Shown: positions 20,229 to 29,235 of the stretch, piece after piece
Numbering within the stretch: the stretch's first letter is position 1
Layout of the letters: each line of letters opens with the position of its first letter
Assembly (NCBI GenBank): GCA_014239655.1
Contig: JAAZYM010000056.1
Coordinates: 1-44,878 of the forward strand
Source of the DNA: Flavobacteriales bacterium
GTDB taxonomy: Bacteria; Bacteroidota; Bacteroidia; Flavobacteriales; BACL11
Length of the DNA: 44,878 bases
Direction of reading: 5' to 3'
Program-made: the position numbers and the translations under genes
The notes under the pieces: generated by a model
What the model was told of the DNA's origin: nothing
What the model saw: only the letters and a program-made list of their open reading frames with translations
The model's database searches: none

Positions 20229-20420
20229 TTACTCCATGTTTCGTAACATATTCTCAGAATAAACAGCCTTCTGCTTTTGAATACGTAATCTTTCAGATTT
20301 TTTAATATACTGTTTTCTAGATCGAACTTGCTTTAAAGTACCAGTCTTTAGAAATTTTCTCTTAAAACGTTTTAAAGCTCTATCTATATTCTCTCCATCT
20401 TTTACAGGTATTACTAACAT
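20229..20420 (-). CDS. rpsU: 30S ribosomal protein S21
   Basis: The 63-residue basic protein MLVIPVKDGENIDRALKRFK has the S21 core, with KFLKTGTLKQVRSRKQYIKKS and the arginine/lysine-rich tail LRIQKQKAVYS. In Bacteroidota S21 is tied to the sequestering of the anti-Shine-Dalgarno end of 16S rRNA (established knowledge), which fits the lack of Shine-Dalgarno sites in this window. A full promoter match (20442-20472) lies directly upstream. It is followed by the recombinase gene after 65 bp. Confidence 0.96.
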   Translation of the reverse strand: MLVIPVKDGENIDRALKRFKRKFLKTGTLKQVRSRKQYIKKSERLRIQKQKAVYSENMLRNME

Positions 20421-20441
20421 ATATTTGTTTTAATTGGGTTG

Positions 20442-20472
20442 CAAAAATATAAATATCCTAAACAATAACAAA
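20442..20472 (-). promoter_or_regulatory. Consensus Bacteroidota promoter for rpsU
   Basis: On the minus strand TTTG (20469-20472), a 19-bp spacer and TATTTTTG (20442-20449) form an exact TTTG-N19-TAnnTTTG promoter. Transcription would begin near 20435, leaving a leader of about 15 nt before the rpsU ATG at 20420. This is the cleanest promoter match in the window. Confidence 0.75.
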
Positions 20473-20489
20473 TATATCTAGAAAATTCT

Positions 20490-21017
20490 TTAATACTCAA
20501 CAAGACTAATTATATTACTAGAGTAAGGGATTAACTTCTCATTTGGTTGTAGATAGCTTAAACTCACAACAAAGGTAAATCCAACTACATTAGCATCTGA
20601 CAGTTTAATTAATTCGGCTGCAGCACAAGCAGTACCTCCAGTAGCTAGAAGATCATCATGTATTAAAACATTCCAGTTTTTCTGTATGTCATTAGCATGA
20701 ATCTCCATTTCTGAAGAACCATATTCAAGATCATATTTATATTTAAGTGTTTTACAAGGTAGTTTTCCCGATTTCCTTATAGGAACAAATGGAATTCCTA
20801 GTCTATTTGCCAGCAAAAAACCATATAAAAAACCCCTACTTTCGATACCTACAATTGCATCTATTTTAAGATACTCAACTCTTTTAATAAATTCATTAAT
20901 TATTTTATCAGATATTTCTTTATCCATAAATAACGGAGTAATATCTTTAAAAGATATACCCTGCTTGGGAAAATCCGCAACTTCTCTTATGATTTTATTA
21001 ATTTCTGAATCTAGCAT
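20490..21017 (-). CDS. apt: Adenine phosphoribosyltransferase
   Basis: Apt salvages adenine to AMP with PRPP. The 175-residue product shows the family N-terminus (VADFPKQGISFKDITPLFMD), IVGIESRGFLYGFLLANRLG at about 55-74, PIRKSGKLPCKT, and the PRPP-binding loop VLIHDDLLATGGTACAA at 117-133. The length is normal. It starts 15 bp after the alanine symporter and is the last gene of the long purM-led run. The downstream gap then carries the separate rpsU promoter. A purine salvage gene at the end of a transcript that begins with purM keeps synthesis and salvage together. Confidence 0.96.
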   Translation of the reverse strand: MLDSEINKIIREVADFPKQGISFKDITPLFMDKEISDKIINEFIKRVEYLKIDAIVGIESRGFLYGFLLANRLGIPFVPIRKSGKLPCKTLKYKYDLEYGSSEMEIHANDIQKNWNVLIHDDLLATGGTACAAAELIKLSDANVVGFTFVVSLSYLQPNEKLIPYSSNIISLVEY

Positions 21018-21032
21018 ATTATATTTAAAAAA

Positions 21033-22607
21033 TTATCCCTTATTATTAATAGCATCCAAGTATCTTGAAAGTTCTTTCTTAACAACAGGAAATAAGAAAA
21101 ATAATCCAATCATATTAGGAAAAATAAGAGCTAGAATCATAGCATCTGAGAATCCCCAAACAGCATCCATATTTGCTGCAGCACCTATAACAATAAATAA
21201 TAGAAAAAGAATTTTATACACTAAATCAGATATTTTACTCTTACCAAAGAGATACATCCACGATTGTAATCCATAATATGACCATGAAATCATAGTTGAT
21301 ATAGCAAACAAAATAATGGCTATTGTCAAAACTATAGGAAACCAAGGAATAGCATCTGCGAAAGCCATTGACGTTAAAACTGCTCCCTCTACCCTCTCGC
21401 CATTAATAATAATATCTGACCCATACTCAAATACACCACTACTATTATACATAATAATTACAAGTGCTGTCATAGTACAGATAACAACTGTATCTATAAA
21501 AGGCTCTAATAAAGCAACAATACCCTCAGAAGCAGCATATTTTGTTTTTACTGCAGAATGAGCAATCGAAGCAGATCCTGCACCAGCCTCATTAGAAAAT
21601 GCTGCTCTTTGAAAACCAACAATAAGAACTCCTACTAAACCTCCAAAACCTGCCTGCATACTAAATGCATTTAAAAATATTAAACCAAATGCATCATCTA
21701 TATAGCTAAAATTAGATAATATAATAAACAAACATGCCATAACATAAATAATAGCCATAAATGGCACAATCTTTTCAGTAACAGAAGCTATACGCTTTAT
21801 TCCACCAATAATTACAACACCAACAACACATGCTAAAACAACACCAATTATAGTCCCTGAACTACCACTTGACATTCCAAGCATAGATGCAATTTGCAAT
21901 GCTGCTTGATTAGATTGAGCTGCATTTCCACCACCAAAAGAAGCTCCAATACAAAGTACAGCAAAAACAACCGCTAAAAACTTACCTAGATTTTCATAAC
22001 CTCCTTCCTTTAACCCTTTACTAAGATAATACATTGGCCCACCATAAACCGTACCATCCTCTCCCACATCTCTATATTTTACCCCAAGTGTACACTCAAC
22101 AAATTTCGTAGACATACCTATCAATCCACAAATAATCATCCAAAATGTTGCTCCAGGACCTCCAAGCGCAATAGCTAAAGCAACTCCTGCAATATTACCT
22201 AGACCAACTGTTCCAGAAACTGCTGTTGCTAAAGCCTGAAAATGACTAACCTCCCCTTCTTGACTCTCATCTTTAATAGTATCTGGTATATCACCATCTA
22301 CAGCTAAATCAGTTTTTTCCGTTCCATGCTCTAATTCATCATATTTTCCTCGTACAGTATGAATAGCTGTAGAAAAATGTCTGATGTTTACAAAAGAAAA
22401 ACGAATAGTAAAAAACAAAGCCCCAAATACCAATAATAATAATACAAATGGAATACTAATCTCATTTGTAAATGATATTGGATAAAGCACAATATCAACC
22501 CACGCATCAGCAATAGGCTTAAACCATTCATTAATTCTTTCATCTAATCCTTGTGCCTTTATGATTGAAGGAAACAGCAATGTAAATAACAATACGATTT
22601 TTTTCAT
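21033..22607 (-). CDS. Alanine/glycine:cation symporter (AGCS family)
   Basis: A 524-residue inner-membrane amino-acid transporter of the AGCS (Na+:alanine) family. It begins with a signal-like segment ([20 protein letters not shown]) and then about ten membrane helices. Family motifs are [23 protein letters not shown] (seen at about 123-145), [33 protein letters not shown]-like text (YGGPMYYL), and [21 protein letters not shown]. The substrate is most likely alanine or glycine with Na+, which fits an organism using a sodium pump. Its ATG overlaps the stop of the rmlD-like gene by 4 bp, so the two are coupled; apt follows after 15 bp. Confidence 0.92.
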   Translation of the reverse strand: MKKIVLLFTLLFPSIIKAQGLDERINEWFKPIADAWVDIVLYPISFTNEISIPFVLLLLVFGALFFTIRFSFVNIRHFSTAIHTVRGKYDELEHGTEKTDLAVDGDIPDTIKDESQEGEVSHFQALATAVSGTVGLGNIAGVALAIALGGPGATFWMIICGLIGMSTKFVECTLGVKYRDVGEDGTVYGGPMYYLSKGLKEGGYENLGKFLAVVFAVLCIGASFGGGNAAQSNQAALQIASMLGMSSGSSGTIIGVVLACVVGVVIIGGIKRIASVTEKIVPFMAIIYVMACLFIILSNFSYIDDAFGLIFLNAFSMQAGFGGLVGVLIVGFQRAAFSNEAGAGSASIAHSAVKTKYAASEGIVALLEPFIDTVVICTMTALVIIMYNSSGVFEYGSDIIINGERVEGAVLTSMAFADAIPWFPIVLTIAIILFAISTMISWSYYGLQSWMYLFGKSKISDLVYKILFLLFIVIGAAANMDAVWGFSDAMILALIFPNMIGLFFLFPVVKKELSRYLDAINNKG

Positions 22608-23515
22608 TTTTCTAATTTTTTAATTTTTAATTGTCTTTCGATAATCTCCAAACTTTCATTAAAAGAATGAGGAGAAAAATTAAGGACTCTTTTTACTTTA
22701 TCTAATATAAAACCTGTTTTAGTAGGCCTTTTTGCTTTCTGGTTCAATTCTTTAGAACTAATTCTATTTATAAGATTAACATCAAAGTTATAGAAATTTG
22801 CAACAGCAACAACTAAATCATATATACTCATTAAATCCTTACCAGAAACATGAAAAATTCCATAAGCCTTTTTTTGAGCAGTTAGAATACATGCTTCTGC
22901 TAGATCTTCTGCTAAAGTTGGAGCTCTATATTCGTCATCAATTATATTTATCTTATTTAGATTTTCAAGCTGATTCTTTGCCCATAACACTATATTATTT
23001 TTAGATAAATTATCTGCGACACCAAACAAAACAATAGTTCTCAATATTGACCATTTACACTTATGATTATAAAGTAATTTTTCTGATTTTAACTTAGACT
23101 CACCATAATAAGACAATGGATTTGGAATATCATCTTCAATATAAGGACCATTATCTCCATCAAAAATAAAATCTGTAGATATATGTATCAGATGAGCATC
23201 AATTGCTAAACATGAATCTGCAAGATAACTAACAGCATCAACATTTAAACTATCACAAAGAAACCTCTCCTCTTCACATAAATCAACATTTGTCATTGCG
23301 GCAGTATTAAATACAACATTTGGCTTATATAGATTTAACACACGATTTATTTCATTTTTATTAGTAATATCTAATGATTCATACATATAAGAACCATCTT
23401 CTTTGTTTCTATTAACCCCTTTAGAAGTTGCTATTACTTTAACATCAAGGTCTCTAAGCCTTGATAATATTTTTTGACCTAACAACCCATTACTTCCTGT
23501 TATTAGAACAATCAT
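22604..23515 (-). CDS. RmlD-like NAD(P)-dependent sugar nucleotide reductase (extended SDR)
   Basis: The 303-residue product has the extended SDR layout of dTDP-4-dehydrorhamnose reductase: dinucleotide loop GSNGLLGQK at 7-15, [12 protein letters not shown] at about 70-81, [13 protein letters not shown] at about 113-125, and catalytic YGESK (Tyr137, Lys141). In Bacteroidota this relative occurs widely apart from rml clusters, and none of rmlA, B or C is seen here, so a dTDP-rhamnose role is possible but not shown. It lies 2 bp after the PspC-like mini-gene and overlaps the symporter by 4 bp, firmly within the operon. Confidence 0.85.
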   Translation of the reverse strand: MIVLITGSNGLLGQKILSRLRDLDVKVIATSKGVNRNKEDGSYMYESLDITNKNEINRVLNLYKPNVVFNTAAMTNVDLCEEERFLCDSLNVDAVSYLADSCLAIDAHLIHISTDFIFDGDNGPYIEDDIPNPLSYYGESKLKSEKLLYNHKCKWSILRTIVLFGVADNLSKNNIVLWAKNQLENLNKINIIDDEYRAPTLAEDLAEACILTAQKKAYGIFHVSGKDLMSIYDLVVAVANFYNFDVNLINRISSKELNQKAKRPTKTGFILDKVKRVLNFSPHSFNESLEIIERQLKIKKLEK

Positions 23516-23517
23516 AA

Positions 23518-23682
23518 TTAATATTGGTTTGGTTTAACTAAATATAATATCAGATAAACTATTAATGGAGATCCAATTCCTAAAATAAAAAAAATAAGAA
23601 ATAAAACACGGAGACCTGTCACGTTCAAATCAAACTTATAAGATAACCATAGACAAACTCCTAATATTTTACTTTTAGACAC
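23518..23682 (-). CDS. PspC-domain mini-protein (54 aa, GTG start)
   Basis: Minus-strand reading from GTG at 23680-23682 to TAA at 23518-23520 gives 54 residues. The text KILGVCLWLSYKFDL, NVTGLRVLFLIFF and IGSPLIVYLILYLVKP matches the PspC domain: a GVC-W-L region, then a two-part hydrophobic helix and a short basic end. PspC proteins are inner-membrane parts or relatives of the phage-shock envelope-stress system; this one is a single domain without a partner. It starts 2 bp after the coiled-coil mini-gene and ends 2 bp before the rmlD-like ATG. No in-frame ATG exists in the reading, so the GTG (after AGAG) is the best start. Confidence 0.78.
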   Translation of the reverse strand: MSKSKILGVCLWLSYKFDLNVTGLRVLFLIFFILGIGSPLIVYLILYLVKPNQY

Positions 23683-23684
23683 CT

Positions 23685-23924
23685 CTATTTTAGTTTATTC
23701 AAATTTTTATTAACCTTTCTAACCTCATCTATAATTTTATTTTCAGTATCAAGGATGTTTGATTCTAGATTTAGAATCTGATGCTCAACTTTTAATATTT
23801 GATGTTCTAACTCAATGATTTTATCTTGTTTCTTTTTAGATTTTCGAATATCAATAATTAACCAAGCAAAAGCAACTAACTCAATCAAAATCAAAATTAT
23901 AGTTAAAAACAACTGTAGATCCAT
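23685..23924 (-). CDS. Small membrane protein with coiled-coil tail, function unknown
   Basis: The 79-residue product has one N-terminal membrane helix (LFLTIILILIELVAFAWLII, residues about 5-24), a basic stop (RKSKKK), and then an almost perfect heptad coiled coil with a repeated IL(K/N)(V/L)E pattern (HQILKVEHQILNLESNIL). This is an inner-membrane anchored, cytoplasmic coiled coil. I do not recognise a named family. It lies 7 bp after pyrF and 2 bp before the PspC-like gene, so the two small membrane proteins may work as a pair at the envelope, which is inference from spacing. Confidence 0.75.
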   Translation of the reverse strand: MDLQLFLTIILILIELVAFAWLIIDIRKSKKKQDKIIELEHQILKVEHQILNLESNILDTENKIIDEVRKVNKNLNKLK

Positions 23925-23931
23925 ATATAAT

Positions 23932-24738
23932 TTAAGGTAATAAGGTTTCCATTTCTAATTTTATTTTTAATGCGGAATCTCTTGCTTTTTGCGCAAAATC
24001 AACTCCATTTCCTGAATATATTATTGATCTTGAAGAGTTAACTAACAAACCACATTCTTTATTCATTCCATATTTTGCAACGTCACTTAAATTGCCTCCT
24101 TGCGTTCCTATTCCAGGAACTAAAATAAAATGATTAGGGATTATTTTTCTTATCTCTATAAGCGCCTCTGCTTTAGTTGCCCCTACAACATACATTATAT
24201 TTTTATCACTTCCCCATTTTGATGAAATAGAGATTACATTCTTATAAAGCATGTTGTTGTCTTTACCAGTAATATTTTGAAAATCAGCACTACCCTGATT
24301 AGATGTTAGCGCAAGAAGAATAACCCATTTATCTTTAAACTCTAAAAATGGCTCAACAGAATCAGACCCCATATATGGACTCACAGTAACAGAATCAAAA
24401 TTCATGTTTTCAAAAAATGTTTTTGCATACATTTTTGATGTATTCCCAATATCACCTCTCTTCGCATCGGCTATAGTAAAAATATCCTCAGGGATATATT
24501 TTATAGTCTTCATTAAAGATTCCCAACCTTTCAAACCACCAGATTCATAAAAAGCAACATTTAACTTATAAGCTACACAAAGATCCTTCGTAGCATCTAC
24601 AATTTCTTTATTAAATGAAAAAACTGGATCTTCATGAAACAAAAGATGATCTGGTATCTTTGATATATCCGTATCTAAACCAATACATAAAAATGATTTT
24701 TTCTTATTTATTTCTTTTATAAGCTGTTCTTTATTCAT
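23932..24738 (-). CDS. pyrF: Orotidine 5'-phosphate decarboxylase, type 2
   Basis: It makes UMP from OMP, the last step of pyrimidine synthesis. The 268-residue product belongs to the longer type 2 family: [14 protein letters not shown] at about 16-29, and the catalytic [11 protein letters not shown] at 91-101, where Asp91, Lys93 and Asp96 match the conserved Asp-Lys-Asp set. Late motifs are [13 protein letters not shown] and NSSRSIIYS. Its ATG lies within the end of prfA (8-bp overlap), which suggests translational coupling, and the two small membrane genes follow. Confidence 0.95.
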   Translation of the reverse strand: MNKEQLIKEINKKKSFLCIGLDTDISKIPDHLLFHEDPVFSFNKEIVDATKDLCVAYKLNVAFYESGGLKGWESLMKTIKYIPEDIFTIADAKRGDIGNTSKMYAKTFFENMNFDSVTVSPYMGSDSVEPFLEFKDKWVILLALTSNQGSADFQNITGKDNNMLYKNVISISSKWGSDKNIMYVVGATKAEALIEIRKIIPNHFILVPGIGTQGGNLSDVAKYGMNKECGLLVNSSRSIIYSGNGVDFAQKARDSALKIKLEMETLLP

Positions 24739-25807
24739 TTGATACTCCTTCTTTTAATTTTTCAGCATTTTCAGCCAACTGTAATTCGTCAATAAACTCC
24801 TGAATCTCGCCTCCCATAACTGATTGTAAATTATATTTTGTTAAACCAATTCTATGTTCTGTCACTCTTCCTTGAGGATAATTATATGTTCTAATCTTAG
24901 CTGAACGATCACCTGAAGAAACCATAGTTTTTCTATTTTTAGCATCCTCTTCTAGCTTCTTTTGAAGTTCCATCTCATAAATTCTTGATCTAAGTACTTT
25001 CAAAGCTTTATCATAATTTTTATGCTGAGATTTTTGATCCTGACATTGTGCAACAACACCAGTAGGAATATGTGTCAATCTAACAGCCGAATAAGTTGTA
25101 TTAACAGATTGTCCTCCAGGTCCAGAAGAACAGTAAGTGTCCTTTCTAATATCACTGTCTTTTAATTCTATGTCAAACTCTTCAGCCTCTGGCAAAACAA
25201 TAACAGAAGCAGCAGATGTATGTACCCTGCCTTGAGTCTCTGTTTGAGGCACTCTTTGAACCCTATGAACACCTGATTCAAACTTTAATTGCCCATAAAC
25301 ATTATCACCGGATAAATTAAATATAATCTCTTTATAACCTCCAGCAGTTCCTTCAGCAATATCAACAAGTTCTAATGACCAACCCTTAGATTGAGCAAAA
25401 GAAGTATACATTCTATACAGATCACCAGCAAATATACTTGCTTCATCACCACCTGTTCCCGCTCTAATTTCTAGAACTGCATTTTTGGAATCTTCAGGGT
25501 CTTTTGGAATTAATAAAACTTTTATTTCTTCTTCCATTGGACTAACCTTTGGAAGATGCTCATCAAGTTCTATCTTTGCTATTTCCTTCATCTCAGAATC
25601 ATCACTATTTGACAGAATATCTTTTGCTTCAGCAATGTTTGATAATAACAAACTATATATCTTATAAATCTTAATAATAGGATCTAAGTCCTTATACTCT
25701 TTACTCAATTGAACATACATCTTCATATCATCCATAGCAGATGGGGAAGAAATTAAACTCTCAACTTCTAAATATCTTTGATTAATTGCTTCTAATTTAT
25801 CTAACAT
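24731..25807 (-). CDS. prfA: Peptide chain release factor 1
   Basis: RF1 ends translation at UAA and UAG. The 358-residue product has the codon-recognition tripeptide PQT in [19 protein letters not shown] (about 181-199), and the peptidyl-hydrolysis GGQ at 231-233 within [14 protein letters not shown]. The N-terminal coiled domain begins [19 protein letters not shown]. It is the second gene of the operon, 1 bp after purM, and overlaps pyrF by 8 bp. The purM-prfA-pyrF order is one I recall in other Bacteroidota. Confidence 0.97.
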   Translation of the reverse strand: MLDKLEAINQRYLEVESLISSPSAMDDMKMYVQLSKEYKDLDPIIKIYKIYSLLLSNIAEAKDILSNSDDSEMKEIAKIELDEHLPKVSPMEEEIKVLLIPKDPEDSKNAVLEIRAGTGGDEASIFAGDLYRMYTSFAQSKGWSLELVDIAEGTAGGYKEIIFNLSGDNVYGQLKFESGVHRVQRVPQTETQGRVHTSAASVIVLPEAEEFDIELKDSDIRKDTYCSSGPGGQSVNTTYSAVRLTHIPTGVVAQCQDQKSQHKNYDKALKVLRSRIYEMELQKKLEEDAKNRKTMVSSGDRSAKIRTYNYPQGRVTEHRIGLTKYNLQSVMGGEIQEFIDELQLAENAEKLKEGVSNE

Positions 25808-25808
25808 A

Positions 25809-26972
25809 TTAATAAATAAATTCTCCTTTTTCTGAACATATAGTAAGCTTGCTTTTAGGTGAATCTTCTACTCTTCCTATAATCTTAGCGCCCACATTAA
25901 ATGATTTAGAAATTTCTATTATATCTAATGCAATCTTTTCATCAACATATAATTCCATTCTATGCCCCATGTTAAACACCTTATACATCTCTTTCCAACT
26001 AGTATTAGATTCATTCTGAATTAACTTAAATAATGGTGGAATATCAAACATGTTATCCTTTATAACATGAAGATCTTCAATAAAGTGAAGAATCTTTGTT
26101 TGTCCACCACCACTACAATGAATCATTCCATTAATTTTATCCCTATATTTATCCAAAATATCTTTTATAATTGGGGCATATGTTCTAGTTGGTGACAAAA
26201 TAAGTTTTCCAACATCTAAACCTAAATCTAATATTTTTTCAGTCAATCCTTTTGATCCAGAATAAACTAAATTATCAGGTAGCATTGGATCAAAACTTTC
26301 AGGGTATCTAGTTGATAAAATACTAGAAAAAACATCATGTCGTGCTGATGTTAATCCATTACTACCCATACCACCATTATATTCTTTCTCATAACTAGCT
26401 TGTCCAAATGATGATAAGCCAACTATTACATTACCAGCCTTAATATTACCATTATCAATAATATCAGATCTTTTCATTCTAGCAACAACAGTAGAATCAA
26501 CAATAATAGTTCTTACAATATCTCCAACATCGGCTGTCTCTCCTCCTGTTGAGAATATATTCACTCCATAATCCCTATATTCAGCAATAAGTTCTTCTGT
26601 TCCATTAATAATTGATGATAACACATCTTTATCTATATGATTCTTATTTCTCCCAATTGTTGATGATAACATAATATTATCAACTGCACCTACACACAAT
26701 AAGTCATCAATATTCATTACCAAAGCATCTTGAGCAATTCCTTTCCATACAGATAGATCACCTGTTTCTTTCCAATACATATATGCAAGAGAAGATTTAG
26801 TTCCTGCTCCATCAGCATGCATAACAAGACAATATTGATCATCACTAGTAAGATAGTCTGGAACTATTTTACAAAAAGCTTTTGGAAAAAGCCCTTTATC
26901 CACATTTCTTATAGCATTATGAACATCTTCTTTATCAGCTGAAACACCTCGTTGATTATATCTATTACCCAT
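25809..26972 (-). CDS. purM: Phosphoribosylformylglycinamidine cyclo-ligase (AIR synthetase)
   Basis: PurM closes the imidazole ring of AIR in purine synthesis using ATP. The 387-residue product is the longer Bacteroidota form. Visible motifs are [18 protein letters not shown] at the N-terminus, [16 protein letters not shown] at about 52-67, [21 protein letters not shown] (about 89-109, given by its ends DDLLCVGAV and STIGRN), [26 protein letters not shown], and the late HCSGGGQTK plus [10 protein letters not shown]. It is the first gene of the eight-gene run, directly after the terminator hairpin at 26986-27017. No clear TTTG/TAnnTTTG promoter was seen in the short gap, so its promoter is unknown. 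Confidence 0.93.
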   Translation of the reverse strand: MGNRYNQRGVSADKEDVHNAIRNVDKGLFPKAFCKIVPDYLTSDDQYCLVMHADGAGTKSSLAYMYWKETGDLSVWKGIAQDALVMNIDDLLCVGAVDNIMLSSTIGRNKNHIDKDVLSSIINGTEELIAEYRDYGVNIFSTGGETADVGDIVRTIIVDSTVVARMKRSDIIDNGNIKAGNVIVGLSSFGQASYEKEYNGGMGSNGLTSARHDVFSSILSTRYPESFDPMLPDNLVYSGSKGLTEKILDLGLDVGKLILSPTRTYAPIIKDILDKYRDKINGMIHCSGGGQTKILHFIEDLHVIKDNMFDIPPLFKLIQNESNTSWKEMYKVFNMGHRMELYVDEKIALDIIEISKSFNVGAKIIGRVEDSPKSKLTICSEKGEFIY

Positions 26973-26985
26973 AATTTATCTAATA

Positions 26986-27017
26986 AAAAAGCATCCTTTA
27001 TTAGAAGGACGCTTTTT
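26986..27017 (-). terminator. Intrinsic terminator of the PorE-like gene
   Basis: Stem AAAAAGCxTCCTT / AAGGAxGCTTTTT with one mismatch (A26993 opposite C27010) and a 6-base loop lies 19 bp after the stop at 27036. On the minus strand it ends in a run of T, the standard intrinsic terminator form; because both flanks are A/T runs it could also work on the plus strand. It separates the PorE-like gene from purM. Confidence 0.85.
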
Positions 27018-27035
27018 AAATTATTTACTTAAAAA

Positions 27036-29033
27036 TTACTTACTATCCGACTGTGGAACATAATCTTCTCTTAAAACTTTAAATGATGTTCTTCTATTAT
27101 ACTGATGAGCTTTCTTTTTATTCTTTCTGAATTTAATTTTGTTAATGTACGATTCTGTTAAAACATCGCCCTCTTTAAATCGACCATCCTTCTTTTCAAT
27201 AACAAAAGGCTCATCCTCACCAACACCAACAGCAACTAATTGACCTGGATCTATTCCAACACTTACTAAATAAGAGATACAAGCATCAGCTCTTTTCTGG
27301 GACAATCTTAGATTACTCTTATTATCACCAACAAAATCAGTATGAGACTTAAGTTCAATAACAACATTAGGATTGTCTTTAAGTGCCTCAGCAAGCATAT
27401 CAAGGTCTGATGTAGACTTATCTCTTAGATCCCATTTTGCAAAGTCATATTCAATCTTTGGAAGTATGATTTCCTTTTTAACAGGATCCATAATAACATC
27501 AATAATAAATACTTTATTTTTATCTATACCTACTGTTGTTTCTGTCATCTTTTTATTTAAATAACCCTCAGAAGCAACAAGAATCTCATAAGATAATAAA
27601 GGATCTAACTTGAAATTATAAGAACCTGTGTTATCAGTTTTTGTCTCAGCCCCCTCCCCTTTACTAGAAGATAAAATAACTTTTGCATTAGTTATAATAG
27701 CACCTGTTTTCGAATCAGTAACAACTCCTCTCATTGAAAGAACTAATGGAGGTAGTTCAAATTGATAGATATCATCACCACCCTTGCCTCCTTTTCTATC
27801 TGACGTCAAATAACCTCTTTCTCCAGATTTTTCTATAATCATACCAAAATCATGACCAGAGGTATTTACAGGATACTTTAGATTAGTTATTGAGGAATAA
27901 TTACCATTTTCGTCAAGATATGATTTAAATATATCAAATCCACCCATTCCTATATGTCCAGTTGAAGCAAAATAAAGTGTTCCGTCAGAATGCAAAAATG
28001 GAAACATCTCATCATTTGATGTGTTAACTGCTGGGCCTAAATTAACAGGATCACTCCATTTACCCCTTTTTTGTTGTTTTACTATCCATAAATCTTTTCC
28101 TCCATAACCACCACTAAGATCTGATGAAAAAATTAATGTTGTCTCATCCTCACTAATGGTTGGGTGCCCAAGTGTTGTATTGCTATCTACCTTAATCTGA
28201 AGCATTGTAGGAGGCCCCCAAACCTTACCTTTTCTATTAGAAACGTAGATATTGCAACCTAATGATTTTTTCTTTTGAACATCACATTTTGTAAAATACA
28301 TTGTTGTTCCTCTTTTGTTTAAAACGACAGACCCTTCATTACCAGCTGTATTAATTGGCTCTTCCAACATTATAGGGACACTCCATTTTCCTTTCTTATT
28401 TAGTTTAGATGAATATATATCCGTAAAAGTTTCTCCAGTTCTATCATCAACTTTATTACTGAAGCCACCTGATCTAGATGATGTAAAATATATTTCAGAA
28501 TATTCTCCATTCCCAAATGAAGGAGAAAAATCACTAAATCTAGAATTAACCAAAGGCATAATCTCTACTTTATATCTAGTAGGATTAGCTAACCAGTTTA
28601 TAGCATAGTCGCAAGATTTAAATCCCATTTCACCAGAGATGTCTGAAGGATTGAGCTGAATATATTTCTGATACTGTTCTTTTGCTTCCTCATACTTCTC
28701 ATTCATTCTTAATATATCTGCATATCTTAAATACACAATAACATCTGGGTATTTTGCTTTTATTGCTCTCTTATAATAAGACTCTGCTCGTTTCTTATTA
28801 CCTGATAATCTATAACATTCTGCTTGTTTAAAAATAATTTCAGATTTTACAGCCCTACTTTTTGTAGTCTGATATGCTTTCTGATACAACTCAGCAGCCT
28901 TGTTATATTGTTCTAAAGAGAAAGCCTGATCTGCTTTTACCATCTTTCGACTTTTCTTTTGAGCATTAATATTGGAAGAAAAGCACACAATACAAAACAA
29001 AACTGTAGTAATTCGTAAGAAAAAATTCATCAT
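27036..29033 (-). CDS. PorE-like TPR / PD40 / CRD / OmpA envelope protein
   Basis: The 665-residue product has a signal peptide (about 1-24, cut near NINA-QKKS) and then TPR-like helices at about 30-135 (YNKAAELYQKAYQTT, KKRAESYYKRAIKAKYPD, YEEAKEQYQKYIQLNPSD). A PD40/WD40-like propeller at about 165-430 follows (EIYFTSSRSGG, TLIFSSDLSGGYGGKDLWIV, TLYFASTGHIGMGGFDIF, GYLTSDRKGGKGGDDIYQF), then a carboxypeptidase-regulatory domain at about 435-520 and a C-terminal OmpA peptidoglycan-binding domain at about 525-650 (VVIELKSHTDFVGDN, LSQKRADACISYLVSVGI). This order is that of PorE, a T9SS component. Unlike P. gingivalis PorE, as I recall it, no lipobox is seen. A paralogue of different function is possible. 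Confidence 0.8.
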   Translation of the reverse strand: MMNFFLRITTVLFCIVCFSSNINAQKKSRKMVKADQAFSLEQYNKAAELYQKAYQTTKSRAVKSEIIFKQAECYRLSGNKKRAESYYKRAIKAKYPDVIVYLRYADILRMNEKYEEAKEQYQKYIQLNPSDISGEMGFKSCDYAINWLANPTRYKVEIMPLVNSRFSDFSPSFGNGEYSEIYFTSSRSGGFSNKVDDRTGETFTDIYSSKLNKKGKWSVPIMLEEPINTAGNEGSVVLNKRGTTMYFTKCDVQKKKSLGCNIYVSNRKGKVWGPPTMLQIKVDSNTTLGHPTISEDETTLIFSSDLSGGYGGKDLWIVKQQKRGKWSDPVNLGPAVNTSNDEMFPFLHSDGTLYFASTGHIGMGGFDIFKSYLDENGNYSSITNLKYPVNTSGHDFGMIIEKSGERGYLTSDRKGGKGGDDIYQFELPPLVLSMRGVVTDSKTGAIITNAKVILSSSKGEGAETKTDNTGSYNFKLDPLLSYEILVASEGYLNKKMTETTVGIDKNKVFIIDVIMDPVKKEIILPKIEYDFAKWDLRDKSTSDLDMLAEALKDNPNVVIELKSHTDFVGDNKSNLRLSQKRADACISYLVSVGIDPGQLVAVGVGEDEPFVIEKKDGRFKEGDVLTESYINKIKFRKNKKKAHQYNRRTSFKVLREDYVPQSDSK

Positions 29034-29235
29034 TTTATTTTTTAAATTGTTGCTAAAATAAGCAATAATTTTGAATATTTTAAAACGAAAATTTTATATA
29101 AAAACAATCAGGTGTTAATAACATATTAATAATTTATATTTTTTTAATTTATATTTTTATCAATCAAATAAAATAAAATTTAATTTTTGTAATAAATAAA
29201 GAAATCAAATTAGTAATTAATAATTAACATATTTT
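29034..29235. other. Divergent promoter region between PorE-like gene and glutamine synthetase
   Basis: The 202-bp gap is extremely AT-rich. It holds a direct repeat of AATTTATATTTTT (29131-29143 and 29146-29158, period 15 bp) and a small inverted repeat TTGCT/AGCAA near 29048-29063. No confident TTTG/TAnnTTTG promoter was found in either direction. It presumably holds the promoters of both divergent genes. Confidence 0.3.

Noticed and set aside
24731-25807. Programmed frameshift in the release factor gene
   Set aside because: That is a property of prfB (RF2). This product has the PxT-type recognition tripeptide of RF1 and is one uninterrupted frame.
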